24,073 bases of DNA from JBFGCM01 sp041581135 (GTDB taxonomy: Bacteria > Actinomycetota > Acidimicrobiia > Spongiisociales > UBA5794), in assembly GCA_041581135.1 (NCBI GenBank), contig JBFGCM010000059.1:1-24073 (forward strand), read 5' to 3'. Both the position numbers and the translations under genes were made by a program. The notes beneath the pieces are model-generated. The model had not been told where the DNA came from. It did not search any database and worked only from the letters and a program-made list of their open reading frames with translations. The stretch's first letter is position 1, and each line of letters opens with the position of its first letter. Positions 16,601-23,544 of this stretch are shown here, piece after piece.

Positions 16601-17756
16601 CCGGCCCCGCGTGGTGTTCCTCGGAACCCACGGCCAGTACAACCTCGGCGACGAGCTGCTGTTAGAGACCTTCCTCCACCAGCTCGGCCCTGATCCCCAC
16701 TACGTCATCAACACCTACGACAAGGCGTTCACCGCCGCCCAGCTCGGCGGCCGCTACTCATACGACCTGGTCGACACTGGCGGCGACCGAGTGAAGCTGC
16801 TGGGGCACCTGCTGCGGGCCGACCGGGTGGTGTTCGGCGGCGGCAGCATCGTCAAGGAGCTGTATTCGACGACAGGACGCAATCGGTACGCCACCCTCAT
16901 GATGATCCTGGCCATCGTCACCTTCGCTCGCTGGGTGGCGCGACGCCCGGTGGCGATGCTCAATGTCGGCGTCGGGCCTATCACGACGTCGATGGGCAGG
17001 CGCCTGGCCCGCCTCATCCTGCGCCAGGTGGACCTGGTGACCGTGCGCGACCCCGGTTCCTGGGAGCTGTGCCGATCACTCGGGGTCGACGCCCGACTCG
17101 CCGCCGACGCCGTCTTCTCTGCCGAGCCGCAGTGGCTCCTGGGCGGTCCGCCGCCGCGCCGGCACCCCGGTCCCCTCCGGATCGGCCTCAACCTCAATTA
17201 CGACATCGCCAACCCGGCCAACTGGGACCACTTCACCGGCCGGCTGGCCGAGGCTCTGTGCCGCATCGGGACCACGCGGCCCATCGAGATCCACAGCCTG
17301 CCGATGCAGTGCGGCTTCAAGGATCACGACGACGCCGACGTGCTGGGCGTCTTCGCCCGCCGCCTCCCCGAGATCGGCTTCATCCACCACCGGCCCACCA
17401 CCCACCGCGAGGCGGCGCAGGTGATCGCCAGCTGCGACCTGGTGCTGAGCGAACGCCTCCACGCCCTCATCATGGCGTCCATCCTCGCCGTCCCCGCCTT
17501 CGCTCTCGCCTACGACGTCAAGGTCACCGAGCTGTCGTCGCTGCTCGGGCTCGACGACCACACCGTCGACATCAACCAGCCCTTCTCGGTGGCCGAGCTG
17601 GAGGCGCCGTTGCGCCACCTCATCGACCACCTCGATGAAGCCCGAGGTCGCCTGGCCTCTGCCACCGACCGGATTCGCTTCCAGGCCGACCGCTCCTTCG
17701 CGGCTGCCCGCCGCTGGCTTGGAGTTCGATCTCCAAAACTTCATAAAAACATATAA
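16593..17756 (+). CDS. Polysaccharide pyruvyl transferase family protein (CsaB/WcaK-like)
   Basis: These cytoplasmic enzymes add a pyruvate ketal from phosphoenolpyruvate to a sugar, giving the polymer negative charge. The 387-residue protein shows FLGTHGQYNLGDELLLETFL at the N-terminus (the family's G..N.GDE motif), FGGGSIVKELY near 90, LNVGVGPI, DLVTVRDPGSWELCRSLGV, AADAVFSAEP, and near the C-terminus DLVLSERLHALIMASILAVP with VPxxALxYDVKVTEL. All fit the family. Two in-frame ATGs (16587 and 16593) are possible; the second is preferred because GAGGAGG ends 6 nt before it. The gene overlaps the previous one by 8 nt. Its last codons (PKLHKNI, stop 17754-17756) run into the AT-rich control element of the next operon, so that regulatory DNA doubles as coding sequence. 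Confidence 0.85.
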   Translation: MHDRPRVVFLGTHGQYNLGDELLLETFLHQLGPDPHYVINTYDKAFTAAQLGGRYSYDLVDTGGDRVKLLGHLLRADRVVFGGGSIVKELYSTTGRNRYATLMMILAIVTFARWVARRPVAMLNVGVGPITTSMGRRLARLILRQVDLVTVRDPGSWELCRSLGVDARLAADAVFSAEPQWLLGGPPPRRHPGPLRIGLNLNYDIANPANWDHFTGRLAEALCRIGTTRPIEIHSLPMQCGFKDHDDADVLGVFARRLPEIGFIHHRPTTHREAAQVIASCDLVLSERLHALIMASILAVPAFALAYDVKVTELSSLLGLDDHTVDINQPFSVAELEAPLRHLIDHLDEARGRLASATDRIRFQADRSFAAARRWLGVRSPKLHKNI

Positions 17757-17779
17757 AGTTATATGAAGTTAATGCCGAT
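17735..17779 (+). promoter_or_regulatory. AT-rich shared control element, copy B (upstream of polysaccharide operon 2)
   Basis: Positions 17742-17779 match copy A (11715-11752) at 31 of 38 bases. The copy has two nested dyads: AACTTCATA (17737-17745) with its exact complement TATGAAGTT (17762-17770), and the central ATATAAAGTTATAT (17751-17764), a perfect 6-bp inverted repeat around AG. It ends GTTAATGCCGAT, 19 nt before the GT2 start codon. The first part overlaps the last codons of the pyruvyl transferase gene. A combined promoter/operator for operon 2 is the simplest interpretation. Confidence 0.72.
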
Positions 17780-17796
17780 CTCCTGGAAAAGGAGAT
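17778..17796 (+). promoter_or_regulatory. Hairpin masking the ribosome binding site of the GT2 gene
   Basis: ATCTCCTGGAAAAGGAGAT folds into a perfect 7-bp stem (17778-17784 with 17790-17796) closed by the 5-nt loop GGAAA, with an additional G-T pair possible at the base. The 3' strand contains AGGAG, the Shine-Dalgarno sequence of the gene starting at 17799, so the site is buried when the stem forms. This suggests control at the translation level, or dependence on a factor that opens the stem. Confidence 0.6.
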
Positions 17797-17798
17797 TC

Positions 17799-18566
17799 AT
17801 GACCTACCACGACTTCGACGCCTGGCGCTCGACGCCTTCCGAGGAGACTCCGCTTCTCTCGGTGGTGGTGCCCACCTATAACGAATCCGAACGTTTGCTC
17901 CCCAGCCTGGCCGCCATCGCCGCCCACGTCTCGGCCCTGGGCGAGCCCTGGGAGCTCATCGTCTCCGACAGCTGCTCCACCGACGGCACCGCCGACCTGG
18001 CCGAGGGGCTGGGCTGGCGCAACACCACGGTGCTGCGGGTCGACCGGCGTGACGGAAAGGGCGCCGGGGTGGCCCGGGGAATGCTCGCCGCCCGCGGTGA
18101 CTACGTGCTCTTCGCCGACGCCGACGGCTCCACCCCCATCGCCGTCGTCAACCACTTCCTCGATCTCGTGCGCTCCGACGCCGCCGATGTCGTCGTCGCC
18201 TCCCGTGCCCACCTCGCGGAGGAAGCGAACCGCTCCCACCTGCGCCGCCTCCTCAGCGGTGGCCTGCGCGTCCTCACCCGGGCCGCCCTCAGCCTCGGGG
18301 TCGACGACTCCCAGTGTGGATTCAAGTTGTTCCGGCGCGACCTCGCCCACGCCGTCTTCAGCCGCCAGCACATCACCGGCTTCGCCTTCGACCTGGAGGC
18401 GCTGTACGTCGCTCGCAAGCTGGGTGCCCGCATCGCCGAGGTACCCGTGGCCTGGGTCGACGCTCCCGGCTCCAAGGTCGAGCCGTTAGCGGAAGTGGGG
18501 CGGTTCCTCCAGGCCATTCTCGCCGTCCGCGGCAACGACCTGAGAGGGGCGTACGCACATGGGTGA
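17799..18566 (+). CDS. Family 2 glycosyltransferase (polyprenyl-phosphate glycosyltransferase-like)
   Basis: The 255-residue enzyme has the GT-A fold start LLSVVVPTYNESERLLPSLA, the nucleotide-sugar segment SDSCSTDGTADLAEG, RRDGKGAGVARGMLAARGDY and the metal-binding acidic motif FADADGSTP near residue 105. The C-terminal half reads DDSQCGFKLFRRDLA, then GFAFDLEALYVARKLG, which is typical of dolichyl/undecaprenyl-phosphate glucosyl- or mannosyltransferases (Alg5/Dpm-like). Such enzymes make polyprenyl-phosphate sugars, the donors used by GT-C proteins, which would fit the large membrane protein of operon 1. No membrane helix is seen, so it is probably membrane-associated at the cytoplasmic face. 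The ATG at 17799 has AAGGAG a few bases upstream inside the hairpin described separately. It is the first gene of operon 2, and its stop overlaps the next start by 8 nt. Donor sugar is unknown. Confidence 0.85.
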   Translation: MTYHDFDAWRSTPSEETPLLSVVVPTYNESERLLPSLAAIAAHVSALGEPWELIVSDSCSTDGTADLAEGLGWRNTTVLRVDRRDGKGAGVARGMLAARGDYVLFADADGSTPIAVVNHFLDLVRSDAADVVVASRAHLAEEANRSHLRRLLSGGLRVLTRAALSLGVDDSQCGFKLFRRDLAHAVFSRQHITGFAFDLEALYVARKLGARIAEVPVAWVDAPGSKVEPLAEVGRFLQAILAVRGNDLRGAYAHG

Positions 18567-19734
18567 GCACATCGCGGTGGTCACGGCTTTCCCGCCGTCG
18601 ACTGCCACCCTCAACGAGTACGGCTACCATCTGGTGACCGCCCTCGCCGCCAAGCCCGAGGTCGACCGGGTCACCGTGCTCGCCCCCGAGCTCGACAGCG
18701 ACACCTATCCCGAGCTCGACGGGATCACCATCGTCGAGGGGTGGCGCTTCGACGCAGTCGGCACGCCGATGCGGATCGCCCGGACGCTGCGCCGCCTCCG
18801 TCCCGACGCCGTCATCTTCAACGCCCACTTCTCGAGCTTCGGCACCGGACGAGTTGCCGCGGCCACCGGCCTGATGGCTCCGCTGCTGGCCCGCGCCGGC
18901 GGGGTGCGCACCATCACGCTGCTGCACAACATCGTCGAGGCCGTCGACCTGTCCCAGGCGGGGTTCCGGTTCGGCAGGGTGCTGGAGTCGGCGGTGCGGG
19001 CCATCGGCACCGTCCTCACGTGGGCGGTGCTGCGCTCCCACATGGTGACGGTGACCATCCCCGCTTACGTCGAGGTGTTGCGCTCCAAGTATCGGGCACG
19101 CAATGTGGCGCTGGTGCCCCACGGAGCCTTCGAGATCCCGCCTGAGCCCTCCTTTTCGTGGCAGGCCGGTGAGCCCCAGCGCATCCTCGCCTTCGGCAAG
19201 TTCGGAACGTACAAGCGGGTGGAGGATCTCATCAAGGCCTACCGGGAGCTGGCACCGACCCGCAATCTGGAGCTCGTCATCGCCGGCACCGATAGCCCCA
19301 ACGCTCCCGGCTACCTGGCCTCCATCGAGCAGCGTCTCGGGGGCGACGGCATAAGGTTCACCGGCTACGTGGAAGAGGACGACGTGCCGCAGCTCCTCGG
19401 CAGCGCAACCGTCGCTGTCTTCCCCTACACCGCAACCACCGGCAGCTCCGGGGTGCTCCACCAGGCCGGCAGCTACGGTTGCGCGGCGGTGTTGCCCAAC
19501 ATCGGCGACTTCGCCGCCGTGATCGAGTCGGAGGGATACCGGGGCGAGTACTTCCGGCCCGGAGATCCCGCCGATCTCGCCCGGGCTCTGGCCCGGGTCA
19601 TCGACGAGCCCGCTCACGCGGCGGCGCTGGGGCGGCGCAACTACCTCGCTTCCCGCGGCTTGCCCATCAGCGAGGTCGCCGACTGGTACCTCGTCCATGC
19701 AACCGATTCGCGGCGCCAACGGGCTGCCGCCTGA
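18559..19734 (+). CDS. Family 4 glycosyltransferase
   Basis: The 391-residue protein has a GT-B, glycosyltransferase family 4 layout. The N-terminal Rossmann domain starts IAVVTAFPPSTATLNEYGYH and includes NAHFSSFGTG and TLLHNIVEAVDLSQAG. The C-terminal domain begins with ILAFGKFGTYKRVEDLIKAY and continues with ELVIAGTDSPN, IRFTGYVEEDDVPQLLGSA and FPYTATTGSSGVLHQAGSYG, ending in YFRPGDPADLARALARVIDE. Retaining GT4 enzymes transfer a sugar from a nucleotide donor, usually GDP-mannose or UDP-sugars. The canonical E-x7-E motif is not intact, the first glutamate being replaced in the GSSGVLHQAG region, so donor handling may differ. The ATG at 18559 overlaps the preceding stop by 8 nt, indicating translational coupling. 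GDP-mannose as donor is suggested only by the downstream ManC gene. Confidence 0.83.
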   Translation: MGEHIAVVTAFPPSTATLNEYGYHLVTALAAKPEVDRVTVLAPELDSDTYPELDGITIVEGWRFDAVGTPMRIARTLRRLRPDAVIFNAHFSSFGTGRVAAATGLMAPLLARAGGVRTITLLHNIVEAVDLSQAGFRFGRVLESAVRAIGTVLTWAVLRSHMVTVTIPAYVEVLRSKYRARNVALVPHGAFEIPPEPSFSWQAGEPQRILAFGKFGTYKRVEDLIKAYRELAPTRNLELVIAGTDSPNAPGYLASIEQRLGGDGIRFTGYVEEDDVPQLLGSATVAVFPYTATTGSSGVLHQAGSYGCAAVLPNIGDFAAVIESEGYRGEYFRPGDPADLARALARVIDEPAHAAALGRRNYLASRGLPISEVADWYLVHATDSRRQRAAA

Positions 19735-19741
19735 TACAGGT

Positions 19742-19765
19742 CCTCCTGAAGAAAGGAACTCGACC
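19742..19765 (+). promoter_or_regulatory. Possible second hairpin around a ribosome binding site (manC)
   Basis: Upstream of the manC ATG, TCCT and AGGA can pair across the loop GAAGAA, and an outer GGTC/GACC pair may extend the stem with a bulge. The AAAGGA Shine-Dalgarno site would again be partly covered. It is weaker than the stem at 17778-17796 and may only reflect chance CTCCT/AGGA complementarity. Confidence 0.3.
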
Positions 19766-21184
19766 ATGACCTTCATCCCCGTCATCCTCTCAGGAGGAGC
19801 GGGCAGCCGCTTGTGGCCCCGCTCCCGCGAGCTCACCCCCAAGCAGCTGATCGCCCACCACGGCGAGGACTCGTTGTTGCAGCAGACAGCGGCCCGGCTG
19901 CGCAGCCTTCCTGAGGCAGAGGCCCCGATGGTGGTGTGCAACGTCGCCCACTGCCCCGACGTGATGGCACAGCTTGGCGACGTGGCCATCGCGCCCCAGC
20001 TCGTCATCGAGGAGCACACGGGGCGCAACACGGCTCCGGCGATGGCCGCCACCGCCTTGGCAGCCGGCGAGCGGGGGGACGACCCGGTCCTGCTCTTCGC
20101 CCCAGCCGACCACCTCATCGAGGACGAGGTCGCCCTCAAAGAGGCGGTGCTGACCGCCCTCGGCCACGCCGAGCGGGGCCGCCTCGTCACCCTCGGTGTG
20201 GTGCCGGACAGCCCCCACACCGGCTTCGGTTACATCCGGACCGGAGACCAGCTCACCGAAGACGCGTTTCGAGTTGCTCAGTTCGTCGAGAAGCCCGACG
20301 GCAGCCGGGCCGAGCAGTACCTCGCCTCGGGCGACTACCTGTGGAACAGCGGCATGTTGATGGCGAAGGCCTCGACGATCCTCCAGCAGCTGCGCATCCA
20401 CGCCCCGGCAGTGGTGGCGGCCGCCGCAGCTGCCGTCGAAGCCGCCCGGAGGGAGGACAATCGCATCGTCCTCGACCCGGCTGCCTTCGATACGGCTCCG
20501 GCGGTGTCGATGGAGTACGCCGTCCTCGAGCACACCGACCTCGGTGTCGTCGTGCCGCTGCGGGCGGCGTGGAACGACCTCGGCTCGTGGAAAGCGATGT
20601 GGGAGGTCGGCGCCGCCGACGACAGCGGCAATGTCCTCAACGGCGATGTGGTCGCCATCAACGCCCGCAACACCTTCGTGTCCGCCGAGTCCCGCCTGGT
20701 TGCGACCGCCGGCGTCGACGACATCGTGATCGTCGAGACCCCCGATGCTGTCCTCGTGGCTCATCGCGACAACGCCGAGGACGTGAAGGCGGTTGTCGGC
20801 GAGCTGCGCCGCGAAGGCCGCCCCGAGGTCGTCACCCATCGCCGGGTGCGGCGCCCCTGGGGCAGCTATGAGGTCCTCGACACCGGCGCCCGCGACCAGA
20901 CCAAGCGCTTGGTCGTCCGCCCCGGGGCCCGGCTGTCGTTGCAACGCCACCTCCACCGCTCCGAGCACTGGGTGGTCACCCAGGGAACGGCCCTCGTCCA
21001 GCTTGGTGATGAGGAGACGACGGTCCACGAGACCTGGTCGGTGTTCGTGCCCGCCGGCGTCGCCCACCGCATCACCAACCCCGGTCTCATCCCCCTGGAG
21101 ATCATCGAGGTGCAGGTGGGCGGCTACGTGGGCGAGGACGACATCGAGCGTTTGGACGACGATTTCGGCAGGGCCGGCTCATGA
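19766..21184 (+). CDS. manC: Mannose-1-phosphate guanylyltransferase / mannose-6-phosphate isomerase
   Basis: This bifunctional type II PMI/GMP converts fructose-6-phosphate to mannose-6-phosphate and mannose-1-phosphate plus GTP to GDP-mannose. The N-terminal nucleotidyltransferase shows LSGGAGSRLWPRSRELTPKQ at residues 8-27, EEHTGRNTAPA, LFAPADHLI, FGYIRTGD, FVEKPD and WNSGMLMAKAS. The C-terminal cupin (about 345-472) has RRPWGSYEVLDTGARDQTKR, RPGARLSLQRHLHRSEHWVV, VFVPAGVAHRITNPG and EVQVGGYVGEDDIERLDDDF, all family signatures. The length of 472 residues is normal. The ATG at 19766 is preceded by AAAGGA; in-frame codons upstream overlap the previous gene's end. Its TGA overlaps the ATG of the kinase gene (ATGA, 21181-21184). 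It supplies GDP-mannose to the cluster, so the polymer likely contains mannose or a sugar derived from it. Confidence 0.93.
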   Translation: MTFIPVILSGGAGSRLWPRSRELTPKQLIAHHGEDSLLQQTAARLRSLPEAEAPMVVCNVAHCPDVMAQLGDVAIAPQLVIEEHTGRNTAPAMAATALAAGERGDDPVLLFAPADHLIEDEVALKEAVLTALGHAERGRLVTLGVVPDSPHTGFGYIRTGDQLTEDAFRVAQFVEKPDGSRAEQYLASGDYLWNSGMLMAKASTILQQLRIHAPAVVAAAAAAVEAARREDNRIVLDPAAFDTAPAVSMEYAVLEHTDLGVVVPLRAAWNDLGSWKAMWEVGAADDSGNVLNGDVVAINARNTFVSAESRLVATAGVDDIVIVETPDAVLVAHRDNAEDVKAVVGELRREGRPEVVTHRRVRRPWGSYEVLDTGARDQTKRLVVRPGARLSLQRHLHRSEHWVVTQGTALVQLGDEETTVHETWSVFVPAGVAHRITNPGLIPLEIIEVQVGGYVGEDDIERLDDDFGRAGS

Positions 21185-22701
21185 CCGGTCCCGACTGGGT
21201 GCTGCTGCTCGACGACGACCCGTGGGCGCTGGAGATCACCTCAGAGATGCTCACCCGCCACGGCATCACCGTGCACGCGACCAGGACGGAGGCCGCAGCC
21301 CTCGCCGCCATCGAGCGAGACGGGGCGCCCTCGGTGCTCCTCCTGGACGTGATGATGCCCGGTGCCGACGGCTACAGCGTCTGCCGGCGGCTGCGCGCCA
21401 ACGAAGTGTTGCGCCACACCCGGGTCGTGTTCGTCACCTCTCTCCACGACGAGCCCAGCCGCCTCGCCGCGCTCGGAGCCGGAGCCGACGATCTCATCGC
21501 CAAACCGATCAGCGAAGCGATCCTCATCGCCCGCATCCGCTCGCTCATCGAGCTGGCCCGGCTTCGGGACCGTAGCCATGCCCGCATGGAATACGAGGTG
21601 GTGCTCGACTCCATCGGCGAAGGCGTGCTCACCATGGATGCCGCCGACCGTATCCTCAAAGCCAACGGACCTGCCCGCCGCCTGCTCGGCCTCCCGGCCG
21701 GACCGCTGGCCGGTTCCTCTCTGACGGAACGTCTCTCTGAAGGATGGAAGGTTGAACGGGGACAGCTCGGCAGCTCGACGACCGCCCGGCTGGTGGCGTC
21801 CGAGCCGCGTTCGGTAGCCGCAATCGATTGGACCTCCCACGAGCTTCCTCCGGGAGAGGCCACCGAAGCCGCTTGGACGGTGATCATCCGCGACGCCACC
21901 GACGCCTGGGAACAGGACCGGGCACTCGGCCGGCTCATCCGCACGCTCAGCCACAAGGTGCGCACCCCTCTCACGGGACTGGGTACGAGCCTCGAACTGG
22001 TGGCCGAGTCGGGCGAGCTCGACGCCGAGTGTCAGGAGCTGATAGATGTGGCCCGGTCGTCGGCGACCCGGCTGAACGACACGCTGTTGCGCATCCTCGA
22101 CTTCGTTGCCGCCCACACCAGCCAGCAGAGGGGGACACCCGAAACCGTCCAGGCCGGTTCGATGCGGTCGCAGCTGGGCCTTTCTGACGACGTCGAGCTA
22201 GGAGCAGTTCCAGCCCGGCCCATCACCATCGAACTGGCGCTGGCACGTGGCTGCGTGGCTGAGTTGACGGCGAACGCATTCAACGCCGGCGCCACCAGGG
22301 TGACCCTGGATGTCGGGGTCGCGTCGGATGACGCCGTGACCTTCGCTGTGACCGATGACGGCCCCGGCCTGCCTCTGGGCAGCGCCGAGCGCATCTTCGA
22401 GCCCTTCTATCAGCTCGACCGTTCCGGTGAGGCCGAGGGGACCGGCCTGGGACTTGCGATGGTGGCCGCTGAGGTCAAGAGCCGGGGCGGAGCGATCGGC
22501 GCCACGACACCAGCCGGTGGCCCCACGACGGTGTGGTTCCGCATCCCATGCCTGGCGCCACGTGGAAGTGGCGGCGGGGCGCCTGTAGAGCTCCCGGCGA
22601 CACGTGGTGGTGGGGAACGGTCAGGGTGGAGCGTTGGCATCTCGGTCCTGTCGTCTCCGCCGGCGGCCTTGGGGAAGCGCCAGAGTCAAACGTCAACATG
22701 A
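21181..22701 (+). CDS. REC-PAS-histidine kinase (receiver-first sensor kinase)
   Basis: The 506-residue protein begins with a receiver domain (about 5-122): acidic triplet LLDDDP, phospho-acceptor Asp56 in LLLDVMMPGADG, FVTSLHD and lysine in LIAKPIS. A PAS domain follows (about 135-240, LDSIGEGVLTMDAADRILKA). The HisKA domain has His258 in LSHKVRTPLTGLG, where the residue after His is lysine instead of the usual glutamate or aspartate. The HATPase domain has CVAELTANAFNAG (N-box), DDGPGLP and GTGLGLAMVAAEV. After about residue 455 the tail is low-complexity (GSGGGAP, RGGGER) and lacks a recognisable domain. No membrane helix is present. It could receive phosphate at Asp56, for example from the hybrid kinase, and adjust its own activity. 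The ATG overlaps the manC stop, making it the last gene of operon 2. The stop codon falls inside the ArsR-like palindrome at 22693-22708. Confidence 0.88.
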   Translation: MTGPDWVLLLDDDPWALEITSEMLTRHGITVHATRTEAAALAAIERDGAPSVLLLDVMMPGADGYSVCRRLRANEVLRHTRVVFVTSLHDEPSRLAALGAGADDLIAKPISEAILIARIRSLIELARLRDRSHARMEYEVVLDSIGEGVLTMDAADRILKANGPARRLLGLPAGPLAGSSLTERLSEGWKVERGQLGSSTTARLVASEPRSVAAIDWTSHELPPGEATEAAWTVIIRDATDAWEQDRALGRLIRTLSHKVRTPLTGLGTSLELVAESGELDAECQELIDVARSSATRLNDTLLRILDFVAAHTSQQRGTPETVQAGSMRSQLGLSDDVELGAVPARPITIELALARGCVAELTANAFNAGATRVTLDVGVASDDAVTFAVTDDGPGLPLGSAERIFEPFYQLDRSGEAEGTGLGLAMVAAEVKSRGGAIGATTPAGGPTTVWFRIPCLAPRGSGGGAPVELPATRGGGERSGWSVGISVLSSPPAALGKRQSQTST

Positions 22702-22708
22702 ATGTTGA
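22693..22708 (+). promoter_or_regulatory. ArsR-like operator palindrome
   Basis: TCAACATGAATGTTGA is a perfect 7-bp inverted repeat with a 2-bp spacer. Such dyads of this size and base make-up are typical ArsR/SmtB-family binding sites, and a decayed ArsR gene starts 98 bp downstream. The sequence also holds the stop codon of the preceding kinase gene (22699-22701). The site is intact while the likely regulator is broken. Confidence 0.5.
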
Positions 22709-22806
22709 TGGTTCTGCTCGGCGCAAGTAGCGTTCGAAGAACGCGACATGCACCATCACCGCCCCATCGACCCGCCGACCGCCCATGACTCGCAAGGCGA
22801 GGATGT

Positions 22807-23102
22807 GTGACGGCGACCCGGACCCTGGATGCGGTCTTCGATGCACTCGCCAACGGGACTCGCCGAGACATTGTCGTCCGACTCAGCCGAGGTCGGGCCG
22901 CCACCCCAGGATCTCAGCCGCGACTACCAGAGGAGCAAACAGGCCCTGGCAAGCCACCTACGACGTGCTGGAGGGCGCCGGGTTGATCGAGCGGCGCCTC
23001 GTCGGCAGGGTCCACGAGCTCAGCCTGGTGCCGGATCAGCTCGAAAGCGTGACCCGTTGGGCGAGTCTCATCAGGGAGAATTGGTCCCTCAACGTCGAGT
23101 GA
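22807..23102 (+). pseudogene. ArsR-family winged-helix repressor gene, frameshifted
   Basis: A GTG at 22807 starts the reading MTATRTLDAVFDALANGTRR, then DIVVRLSRG, a clear ArsR/SmtB N-terminus (xxDxVFxALAxxTRRxIxxRL). The reading then needs two shifts: near 22895-22905 into the frame giving QDLSRDYQRSKQALASHLR (the DNA-recognition helix region), and near 22965 into the frame giving DVLEGAGLIERRLVGRVHEL, then SLVPDQLESVTRWASLIREN, with the stop at 23100-23102. Joined, the product would be about 98 residues, a normal size for these repressors of the type paired with SRPBCC/AHSA1 proteins. Two frame changes in under 300 bp indicate a pseudogene or poor sequence quality. The neighbouring SRPBCC gene is broken too, while the long kinase gene just upstream is intact, which favours real decay. 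Confidence 0.72.
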
Positions 23103-23121
23103 CTCGAGACCGTGCCGGAGG

Positions 23122-23544
23122 GCGACGATAACTGAGCGAATATTGCCGGAACGTCACCTCCCCTACCCGCCCGGCCGTGTTTTCGAGGCATAAACTCGCA
23201 TCCAGATCCTCAATCGCTGGTTCGGATGTGGCGTCGACACGTTGTGTGACATCCATGAACGGGATGTCCGGGTCGGCGGAGTGATCCGGGTCAGTCTCGA
23301 CTACGACGGCGTCCCGTTCGTGGCCAAGGGGCGAGTACCTGGCGGCGGTGCGGCCACATCATCTGCGGTGTCGATGGAGCGACGAAACCGTCGACGTCAG
23401 CTTCACTGCTGACGACGAAGCCGCTTGATCACATTGCGCCACGAGAGAATCGCCACCGACGAGCTGTGTGGGATTCTCACCACCGGCTGGACGGTGAGCC
23501 TCGCCCAACTTCGAGAGACGATGACGATGGAGGATGCGCTATGA
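23122..23544 (+). pseudogene. SRPBCC/AHSA1-domain protein gene, disrupted
   Basis: In one frame the sequence reads ERHLPYPPGRVFEA, then a TAA at 23191-23193, then LNRWFGCGVDTLCDIHERDV, then RVGGVIRVSLDYDGVPFVAK. After a frame change near 23330 it continues EYLAAVRPHHLRCRWSDETV, then DVSFTADDEA, and after another near 23424 it continues LITLRHERIATDELCGILTT, then GWTVSLAQLRETM, to a TGA at 23542-23544. The start (PPxxVFEAW...LxxWF) and end (LxxxHERxxxxxxxxxxxxGWxxxLxxL) are classic for AHSA1-type START-like ligand-binding proteins, which are often encoded directly after an ArsR gene, as here. One nonsense codon and two shifts make it inactive if the sequence is right. A start codon was not identified. 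Confidence 0.68.

Noticed and set aside
13718..16665. Very long open frames antisense and out of frame to the GT-C-like gene (over 700 residues)
   Set aside because: They contain no domains, have compositions rich in Arg, Gly, Pro, His and Gln, and arise because high G/C at third positions removes stops from the shadow frames.
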